NCBI RefSeq assembly: GCF_004792695.1
Contig: NZ_SRXU01000003.1
Coordinates: forward strand, 124,001 to 188,000
DNA length: 64,000 nucleotides
From: Sphingomonas naasensis
GTDB lineage: Bacteria > Pseudomonadota > Alphaproteobacteria > Sphingomonadales > Sphingomonadaceae
Direction of reading: 5' to 3'
The position numbers and the translations under genes are program-made. The notes under the pieces were generated by a model. It saw nothing but the letters and a program-made list of their open reading frames with translations. It searched no databases and was not told the DNA's origin. Shown here one piece after another: positions 58,394 to 64,000 of the stretch (position 1 is its first letter; every line of letters begins with the position of its first letter).

Positions 58394-59617
58394 ATGGGTG
58401 CGCAACGCGCCGAGATCATTTCCGCGCGCGTGATCGTCACCTGCCCCGGCCGCAACTTCGTCACGCTCAGGATCGAGACCCGCGACGGCGTCTATGGTCT
58501 CGGTGACGCCACGCTGAACGGGCGCGAGCGCGCGGTGGTGAGCTATCTCGAGGATCATGTGATCCCCTGCCTGATCGGGCGCGACGCGCATCGGATCGAG
58601 GATATCTGGCAGTATCTCTACAAGGGCGCCTATTGGCGGCGCGGCCCGGTGACGATGAGCGCGATCGCCGCGGTCGACATGGCGCTGTGGGACATCAAGG
58701 GCAAGATCGCCGGGCTGCCGGTCTATCAGTTGCTCGGCGGCGCGAGCCGCGAGGGGTGCATGGTCTATGGCCATGCCAATGGCGCGACGATCGAGGAGAC
58801 GATCGAGAACGCGATCGCGCATGTCGAGCAGGGCTACAGGGCGGTTCGCCTCCAGTCGGGCGCGCCCGGGCTCAAGGCGACCTATGGCGTCGCCAAGGCC
58901 GGCGAGCGCTACGAGCCGGCCGACGGCGCGCTGCCGACCGAGAGCCTGTGGTCGACCGAGAAATATCTGCGCTCGGTCGCGCCGCTGCTCGAAAAGGGCC
59001 GCGAGGCGCTCGGCTGGGACGTCCATCTGCTCCACGACATTCATCACCGGCTGACCCCGATCGAGGCGGGCCGGCTCGGCAAGGAGCTCGAGCCCTTTCG
59101 CCCCTTCTGGCTCGAGGATCCGACCCCGGCGGAGAACCAGGCCGGCTTCCGGCTGATCCGCCAGCACACTACCGCGCCGATCGCGGTGGGCGAGATCTTC
59201 AACACGATCTGGGATGCCAAGCAGCTGATCGAGGAGCAGCTGATCGACTATGTCCGCGCCACCGTCGTCCATGCCGGCGGCCTGACGCATCTGCGCCGCA
59301 TCGCCGCGCTGGCCGATCTCTATCAGGTCCGCACCGGCTGCCACGGCGCCACCGACCTGTCGCCGGTGAGCATGGCGGCGGCGCTCCATTTCGGCCTGTC
59401 GGTGCCCAATTTCGGCATCCAGGAGCTGATGCCGCACACAAAGGAGACCGACGCGGTCTTCCCGCACGCCTATCGCTACGCCGATGGGATGATGCACCCG
59501 GGCGACGCGCCGGGGCTCGGCGTCGACATCGATGAGGCGCTGGCCGGGCGCTACGAATACAAGCGCGCCTATCTGCCGGTCGCGCGGCTCGAGGACGGCA
59601 CCGTCTTCAATTGGTGA
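58394..59617 (+). CDS. manD: D-mannonate dehydratase (enolase superfamily)
   Basis: Dehydrates D-mannonate to 2-keto-3-deoxygluconate, part of glucuronate catabolism. The 407 aa match the ManD type characterised in Novosphingobium aromaticivorans: [60 protein letters not shown] with metal and base residues, [20 protein letters not shown], and terminal [15 protein letters not shown]. Uronate isomerase and mannonate oxidoreductase, needed to bring glucuronate to mannonate, are not in the window. It lies 10 bp before the GH10 gene, same operon. Confidence 0.93.
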   Translation: MGAQRAEIISARVIVTCPGRNFVTLRIETRDGVYGLGDATLNGRERAVVSYLEDHVIPCLIGRDAHRIEDIWQYLYKGAYWRRGPVTMSAIAAVDMALWDIKGKIAGLPVYQLLGGASREGCMVYGHANGATIEETIENAIAHVEQGYRAVRLQSGAPGLKATYGVAKAGERYEPADGALPTESLWSTEKYLRSVAPLLEKGREALGWDVHLLHDIHHRLTPIEAGRLGKELEPFRPFWLEDPTPAENQAGFRLIRQHTTAPIAVGEIFNTIWDAKQLIEEQLIDYVRATVVHAGGLTHLRRIAALADLYQVRTGCHGATDLSPVSMAAALHFGLSVPNFGIQELMPHTKETDAVFPHAYRYADGMMHPGDAPGLGVDIDEALAGRYEYKRAYLPVARLEDGTVFNW

Positions 59618-59627
59618 GGAGAGAGCG

Positions 59628-60770
59628 ATGACCGGACTGACGCGGCGCGAGATGCTGGCCGCCGCCGCGGCGTGCGGACTCGCCGGGCCCGCTCTCGCCG
59701 AGGAGGTACCGCCGTCGCTGAACGCGCTCGCCAAGGCCAGGGGCATGCGCTTCGGCTCGTGCTTCGCGTGGAGCCCGCCGGGAGCGGATGCGGGATCGTT
59801 CGCCAATCCGGACTATGCCGCGCTGCTGACACGCGAATGCGGCATCCTCGTCCCCGAGAACGAGTTCAAATGGCAGCGGCTGCGCCCCGATCCGGTGCGC
59901 TTCGACGTCAGCCGCTTCGCCGAGATGCTCGACTTTGCCGAGGCGAAGGGCAAGGCGATGCGCGGCCACACCTTGCTGTGGCACAAGGCGCAATATTTCC
60001 CGAAATGGCTGCGCGACCATGATTTCGGTGCCAATCCGCGCGCCGCGGCCGCGAAGCTGCTGACCGACCATATCCGCACGCTGTGCCGGCTCTATGGCGA
60101 CCGGATCGTCAGCTTCGACGTGGTCAACGAGACGATCGACGAGAAGACCGGACTGCAGCGCGAGACCTCGCTGTCGAAGGCGTTTGGCGACGCCGATGCG
60201 ATGACTGACCTCGCCTTCCACACCGCGCGCGAACACGCCCCCGGAGCCGAGCTGGTCTACAACGACTATATGAGCTGGGAGCCCGGCAACGCCACGCACC
60301 GCGCCGGCGTGCTCAAATTGCTCGAGGGTTTCCGCAAACGGAAGGTCCCCGTCGACGCGCTGGGCGTGCAATCCCACATCGGAGTCTATGACCGCGACGT
60401 GCGCGGATCGGCCGCGCGGCAGGAGGGCGACTGGCGGCGCTTCCTCGATGCGGTGACGGCGATGGGCTACGGCCTCGTCATCACCGAGCTCGACGTCAAC
60501 GACAAGGGCTTGCCCAAGGACGAAGCGGTGCGCGATGCGAGCGTCGCCGCCTATGCCGACGCCTATCTCGAAATCATGTTCGCCTATCCGCAGCTGCGCG
60601 ATGTGCTCGTCTGGGGCATGTGCGACAAATATGGCTGGCTGAACGGCTTCAGCCCGCGCGCCGACGGCAGCATCAAACGCGCCACGCCTTATGATGCGCG
60701 GTTCCGCGCCAAGCCGCTGCGCGAGACGATCGCGCGGCGCTTTGCCGCGGCGGCGCCGCGTTCTGCCTGA
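59628..60770 (+). CDS. GH10 endo-1,4-beta-xylanase
   Basis: Cuts the xylan backbone, 380 aa. N-terminal Tat-like signal MTGLTRREMLAAAAACGLAG with the RR pair, so it may be folded before export. The (beta/alpha)8 barrel shows ILVPENEFKWQRLRPDPVRF, GHTLLWHKAQYFPKWL, the acid/base Glu in FDVVNETIDEKTG, and the nucleophile Glu in LVITELDVNDKGLP. The Trp-rich WGMCDKYGWLNGF follows. GAGGAG stands 6 nt before ATG 59628. The gene is co-transcribed with manD. Periplasmic rather than free secreted action is possible. Confidence 0.93.
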   Translation: MTGLTRREMLAAAAACGLAGPALAEEVPPSLNALAKARGMRFGSCFAWSPPGADAGSFANPDYAALLTRECGILVPENEFKWQRLRPDPVRFDVSRFAEMLDFAEAKGKAMRGHTLLWHKAQYFPKWLRDHDFGANPRAAAAKLLTDHIRTLCRLYGDRIVSFDVVNETIDEKTGLQRETSLSKAFGDADAMTDLAFHTAREHAPGAELVYNDYMSWEPGNATHRAGVLKLLEGFRKRKVPVDALGVQSHIGVYDRDVRGSAARQEGDWRRFLDAVTAMGYGLVITELDVNDKGLPKDEAVRDASVAAYADAYLEIMFAYPQLRDVLVWGMCDKYGWLNGFSPRADGSIKRATPYDARFRAKPLRETIARRFAAAAPRSA

Positions 60771-60861
60771 ATGGGCCCGCCGCGCGTCGGCTTGCGTTCA
60801 GAAATGCGGTGCTAGCGCCGCAAAGCATGCCTAAGGGGGGCGGCGAGAGGAGGATCCGGCA

Positions 60862-61869
60862 ATGGCCGCGCAGGCCGCGACGGGAAATGCGATCGAGATA
60901 TCGCTCGAACAAGGCGGGCTCGATGCGTCCGCGCTGCATCGTTTCGCCGACGGAATCGTCGCGCGCCATGCAGCGGCCCCGGGCGGCGACGCCGGGGCGT
61001 TCCTGACGCAGATCGAGCGGCTGGCCGCAGCCGAGGCGCAGCGGCGCGAATGGCCGCGCCAGCGCCCGCAGATCGAGCGCCGCGCCCGGGCACAGCGCGT
61101 GCGCCAGCTCCCCGCGGGAACGTCCGGAGACATTCTCTACGATCTCGCCGACCAGCTCGCCGCGCTGCTCCACGACGGCCGGGCCGCCGAAGCCAATATC
61201 GTCGCCAATCGCTATCTCGACATCGCGCCGCAGGGCGCCACCGGCTGGGCGACGCTGCCGCTGTTCGTCTCGCTGCACGCGATCGACACGGGCGATGCCG
61301 TGCTCGCCGAGGCGGCGCTGGCCCCTTCCCCACCGCGGCTGGTAGTGATCGGCGGGCGTTCGGGTACCGGCAAATCGACGCTGGCCCGGTTGCTCGGCGC
61401 TCGGATCGGCCGCGCGCCCGGCGCCCGGGTGCTGCGCTCGGACGTGTTCCGCAAGCGGCTGGCCGGGCTCGCCCCGGAAACCCGACTGCCGCCCGCGCAT
61501 TACACGCGGCACAGCGACGAGGCGACCTATGAGGCATTGTTCGAATCGGCCTATGACCATCTCGCCTGCGGGAGCTCGGTGATCCTCGACGCGGTGTTCC
61601 TGAGCCGCAGCGAGCGCGACGTGGCCGAGGCGATCGCGTTTCGCGCCGACGTGCCCTTCACCGGCATCTGGCTCGAGGCCCCCGAGCGCGATCTGATCGC
61701 CCGGGTCAGCGCCCGCAGCGGCGACGCTTCCGACGCGACCGCCGAGGTGGTGCGCGAGCAGGCGCGGCTCGCAGTGGGCGAGCTGGCCGGATGGCATCGC
61801 ATGCGCGTCAACCGCCCGATCGAGCTGATCGTCGCCGCGGCGCGCGGCGTGCTCGAGCGCAAGCGCTGA
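60862..61869 (+). CDS. P-loop kinase/ATPase, shortened APH-AAA fusion
   Basis: A 335-aa protein. The C-terminal half is a zeta-toxin/gluconokinase-like P-loop kinase (VVIGGRSGTGKSTLARLLGA, RVLRSDVFRKRLAG, GSSVILDAVFLSRSERDVAE). The N-terminal half matches fragments of the aminoglycoside-phosphotransferase-like domain of the usual ~500-aa fusion (ALHRFADGIVARHAAAPGGD, DILYDLADQLAALLHDGRAA, LPLFVSLHAIDTGDAV). The catalytic HGDLHxxN and FDxIEFN stretches of that domain are missing, as if deleted in frame. It overlaps the following PfkB gene by one base. Substrate unknown. Confidence 0.75.
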   Translation: MAAQAATGNAIEISLEQGGLDASALHRFADGIVARHAAAPGGDAGAFLTQIERLAAAEAQRREWPRQRPQIERRARAQRVRQLPAGTSGDILYDLADQLAALLHDGRAAEANIVANRYLDIAPQGATGWATLPLFVSLHAIDTGDAVLAEAALAPSPPRLVVIGGRSGTGKSTLARLLGARIGRAPGARVLRSDVFRKRLAGLAPETRLPPAHYTRHSDEATYEALFESAYDHLACGSSVILDAVFLSRSERDVAEAIAFRADVPFTGIWLEAPERDLIARVSARSGDASDATAEVVREQARLAVGELAGWHRMRVNRPIELIVAAARGVLERKR

Positions 61870-62822
61870 TGACGAAAATCGCGACGCTGACGCTCAACCC
61901 GGCGCTCGACGTGTCGACGCGCACCGACAAGGTGCGCCCCACTCATAAGCTGCGTTGCGAGGATCCGCGCTACGAGCCGGGCGGCGGCGGGATCAACGTG
62001 GCGCGCGTGGTCCATGCGCTGGGCGGCGACGTCACCGCGGTGTTCCCCTGCGGAGCAGGGTCCGGCGCGACCTTCGAGAAGCTATTGCGCGATACCGGCG
62101 TGCCGATCGCTCCGGTGCCGATCGCGGGCGCGACGCGCGAGAGCTTCACCGTCGACGAGACCGAAAGCGACCAGCAATATCGCTTCGTTCTGCCCGGTCC
62201 GACGCTCGCCGCGGCCGAGCTCGACCAGCTGCTCCATGCAGTGACCCGGATCGATCCGGCGCCGGGCTATGTCGTCGCCAGCGGCAGCCTGCCGCCGGGC
62301 TGCGACCCTTCGGTCTTCCACACGCTGTGCGGACTCTGCGGAGAGGTCGGCGCGCGGCTGGTGATCGACACCTCGGGGCCGGCGCTCGCCGCTCTCGAGG
62401 GCGGCTGCGCATGGCTGATCAAACCGAGCCTGCGCGAGCTGCAGGAGCTGGTCGGCCGCGAGCTGGACGGGGATGCCGAGCAACTGGCGGCCGCAAGCGA
62501 GCTGCGCGACCGGGGCTTTGCCGAAGTCGTCGTCGTCTCGCTCGGCGAGCGCGGCGCGCTGCTCGTCGCCGAGGGCACCGAACTGCGCATGCCCGCGATC
62601 GAGGTCCCGCCGGGAAGCGCGGTGGGCGCCGGCGATTCGATGGTCGCGGGGCTCACGCTCGCGCTTGCGGCGGAGAAGCGCCTCGAGGACGTGCTGCGTT
62701 ACGGCATCGCGGCGGGCGCCGCGGCGCTGCTGACCCCCGGCACCGAGTTGACCCGGCGCGAGGACGTCGAGCGGCTCTACTCGGCGGCTTGCTCGAGCGG
62801 CGCCGCGCAGAACAGGTCGTGA
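61869..62822 (+). CDS. PfkB-family sugar kinase (1-phosphofructokinase-like)
   Basis: A ribokinase-fold kinase of 317 aa resembling 1-phosphofructokinase or Pfk-2. N-terminal LTLNPALDVSTRTDKVRPTH, substrate motif GGGGINVARVVHALGGDVTA, and C-terminal anion-hole and catalytic Asp in GSAVGAGDSMVAGLTLALAA. ATP-binding VVSLGERGALLVAEG. Coupled to the kinase upstream (TGATG overlap). Its 3' end overlaps the convergent arsR gene by 46 bp. Whether it phosphorylates fructose 1-phosphate, fructose 6-phosphate or tagatose 6-phosphate cannot be read from sequence. Confidence 0.83.
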   Translation: MTKIATLTLNPALDVSTRTDKVRPTHKLRCEDPRYEPGGGGINVARVVHALGGDVTAVFPCGAGSGATFEKLLRDTGVPIAPVPIAGATRESFTVDETESDQQYRFVLPGPTLAAAELDQLLHAVTRIDPAPGYVVASGSLPPGCDPSVFHTLCGLCGEVGARLVIDTSGPALAALEGGCAWLIKPSLRELQELVGRELDGDAEQLAAASELRDRGFAEVVVVSLGERGALLVAEGTELRMPAIEVPPGSAVGAGDSMVAGLTLALAAEKRLEDVLRYGIAAGAAALLTPGTELTRREDVERLYSAACSSGAAQNRS

Positions 62823-63079
62823 AGCGATTCGAGCATGCGCTTCGCTTCGGCGCTGGCCAGCGAATAGAAGATCATCTGGCCCGAACGGCGGGCGGCAACC
62901 ATCCCCTCGCGACGCAGCAGCGCGAGCTGCTGCGAGACGGCGGTGTCACGCGCGCCGGTGAGCCGCGCGAGCTCGCCCACGGACTTCTCGCCATCCCAGA
63001 GATGGCACAACAGCAACAGGCGGCTACGACCCGACAGCGCCTTGAGGAACAGCGACGCGCGGTCGATTTCGGCAATCAT
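62777..63079 (-). CDS. ArsR-family winged-helix regulator
   Basis: A small dimeric repressor of 100 aa. The winged helix reads FLKALSGRSRLLLLCHLWDG, EKSVGELARLTGARDTAVSQ and QLALLRREGMVAARRSGQMI, then FYSLASAEAKRMLESLHDLF. No cysteine pair of the classical metal site in the recognition helix is present. ATG 63079 or the GTG four codons earlier may start translation. It is divergent from alkB across a region with two GTTGC/GCAAC inverted repeats, and its 3' end overlaps pfkB. Confidence 0.83.
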   Translation of the reverse strand: MIAEIDRASLFLKALSGRSRLLLLCHLWDGEKSVGELARLTGARDTAVSQQLALLRREGMVAARRSGQMIFYSLASAEAKRMLESLHDLFCAAPLEQAAE

Positions 63080-63116
63080 TTGGTCTTTCACGGCGCGCAC
63101 CGCTATGCCGATAAAA

Positions 63117-63189
63117 GTTGCGTTGCAACCGCTATCGATCGGAATCGGAACGGATTTTGACGGGAAGTTGTTGTTGCGCCACACGCAAC
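63117..63189. promoter_or_regulatory. two GTTGC/GCAAC inverted repeats between arsR and alkB
   Basis: GTTGC-GTT-GCAAC (63117-63129) and GTTGCG-CCACA-CGCAAC (63173-63189), centres 58 bp apart, lie in the 139-bp divergent gap. Likely operators of the ArsR protein for both directions. Confidence 0.6.
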
Positions 63190-63218
63190 CGTGCGCGCCA
63201 AGGAGGATGGCAACCGTC

Positions 63219-63812
63219 ATGGCGGTGATCGCGCCCGATCTTTTCGGCGGCATCGGCCTGCCCGGTTTGCACTATGCCGAAAGTCTCATCGACTCGCGTG
63301 AGGAGGCCGGACTGATCGCCCGAATCGACGGCGAGCAACTCCAGCCGTTCCGCTTCCAGGGCTGGCTCGGCAAGCGGCTCACCACCAGCTTCGGGTGGCG
63401 CTACGACTTCGACGACGCCAGCTTCGCCGCGGGCACGCCGCTTCCCGAATGGCTGCTGCCGCTGCGCGACAAGGCCGCCACCTTTGCCGGGCTCGCGCCC
63501 GACGCGCTCGCCCATGCGCTGCTGATCCGCTACGATCCGGGCGCCGGGATCGGCTGGCATCGCGATCGGCCGGTATTCGAGCATGTCATCGGCGTCTCGC
63601 TCGGCAATCCTGCGACGCTGCGCTTTCGCAGGCGCCGGCCGGGCGGGTTCGATCGCTTCGCCGCGGCGCTCGCGCCGCGCTCGATCTATCACCTCGCCGG
63701 CGAGGCGCGGCACGATTGGGAGCACAGCATCGCGCCGATGGCAGTGCCGCGCTGGTCGATCACCTTCCGCAGCCTGTCGGACAAGGGCCGCGCGGTCAGT
63801 TCTGGGTCCTGA
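63219..63812 (+). CDS. AlkB-like Fe(II)/2-oxoglutarate dioxygenase
   Basis: A 197-aa member of the AlkB family, which repairs alkylated bases by oxidative demethylation. Iron ligands lie in AGIGWHRDRPVFEHVIGVSL (HxD) and ARHDWEHSIAPM (distal His), and the 2-oxoglutarate-binding Arg is in PRWSITFRSLSDKGR. The start is one of two in-frame ATGs (63207, 63219); AAGGAGG ends at 63206, so neither spacing is ideal. The 3' end overlaps the convergent transporter gene by 17 bp. Confidence 0.85.
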   Translation: MAVIAPDLFGGIGLPGLHYAESLIDSREEAGLIARIDGEQLQPFRFQGWLGKRLTTSFGWRYDFDDASFAAGTPLPEWLLPLRDKAATFAGLAPDALAHALLIRYDPGAGIGWHRDRPVFEHVIGVSLGNPATLRFRRRRPGGFDRFAAALAPRSIYHLAGEARHDWEHSIAPMAVPRWSITFRSLSDKGRAVSSGS

Positions 63813-64000
63813 CGGTCATCGCCGCCGCGCCCCCGGCGAGCACGCCGAGCGCGAGCACCAGCAACCACGGCGCATAGCCGGTCTTGTCCGGGCTGAGCGC
63901 GAGCGCGAGCAGGGGCGCGATCATCGCCGGCAAGGTGTTGGTGAGATTGAGAATGCCGAGGTCGCGCCCGCGATGCTCCGGCGCGGGCAGCAACTGCATC
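63796..64000 (-). CDS. MFS transporter, C-terminal part only (cut by window edge)
   Basis: Sixty-seven residues of an integral membrane protein: AP-EHRGRDLGILNLTNTLPA, MIAPLLALALSPDKTGYAPW, LLVLALGVLAGGAAAMTVRT, giving about two membrane helices and a short tail. The GRDLGILNLTNTLP block is like the cytoplasmic loop before TM11 of major facilitator transporters. The start lies beyond the right end. Substrate cannot be told. Confidence 0.7.
   Translation of the reverse strand, partial: MQLLPAPEHRGRDLGILNLTNTLPAMIAPLLALALSPDKTGYAPWLLVLALGVLAGGAAAMTVRTQN

Noticed and set aside
1..64000. CRISPR arrays, insertion sequences, tRNA or rRNA genes
   Set aside because: No regularly spaced repeat-spacer pattern, transposase frame, cloverleaf or rRNA-like block was noticed in the read-through.

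Overview
The window reads as one chromosomal stretch of a high-GC alphaproteobacterium, most likely a sphingomonad (Sphingomonas or a close relative). This rests on FlbT, the fliL-fliM-DUF6468-motE gene order, a Caulobacter-style Weimberg xylose set, a Novosphingobium-type mannonate dehydratase, and large TonB receptors paired with tryptophan-halogenase-like flavoproteins. Species and database identity were not tested. No rRNA, tRNA, CRISPR array, insertion sequence or prophage was recognised.

Region 1 (about 1-26.2 kb) is a flagellar locus. It holds flagellin fliC, the rod/P-ring/L-ring operon flgF-flgG-flgA-flgH, the motor/switch operon fliL-fliM-DUF6468-motE, the hook/junction operon flgE-flgK-flgL, and the export operon flbT-fliI-fliJ followed by a lytic-transglycosylase-like gene. 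Between these lie uncharacterised genes: a tandem pair of lipoproteins with near-identical 5' ends, a small exported protein divergent from a membrane protein and a 593-aa repeat protein, a ChaN/EreA-like gene, a sigma-70-family factor and an XRE regulator. A -10-like element (consensus near TCCTATAA) recurs upstream of several of these operons, and the sigma factor in the locus is an obvious candidate to read it. An ECF42-type sigma factor with its DGPF partner sits inside the region and has a matching promoter.

Region 2 (26.2-30 kb and 37.3-41.8 kb) encodes xylose oxidation by the Weimberg route: xylX, xylB, xylC, then xylR, a sugar transporter and xylD. The alpha-ketoglutarate semialdehyde dehydrogenase (xylA) needed to finish the pathway is not in the window. 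Between the two halves (30-37.3 kb) is miscellaneous cargo: two acetyltransferases, a MarR regulator with a clear operator, exported proteins of unknown role and a protease-like protein that has lost its zinc motif.

Region 3 (41.8-60.8 kb) is a glucuronoxylan utilisation locus: GH3, GH9, GH43, GH67 and GH10 glycosidases, a TonB receptor, two flavin-dependent halogenase homologues, a cupin_8/JmjC-like oxygenase and ManD for the glucuronate branch. A palindrome close to TGGTAGCGCTACCA, matching the known XylR/LacI-type operator of Caulobacter, lies before xylX, the transporter, GH3, the halogenase operon, the TonB receptor and the GH67/manD divergent pair. Regions 2 and 3 therefore look like one XylR regulon running from polymer capture through depolymerisation to catabolism.

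Region 4 (60.8-64 kb) holds a shortened kinase/ATPase, a PfkB sugar kinase, an ArsR regulator, an AlkB-like dioxygenase and the 3' end of an MFS transporter cut by the window edge.
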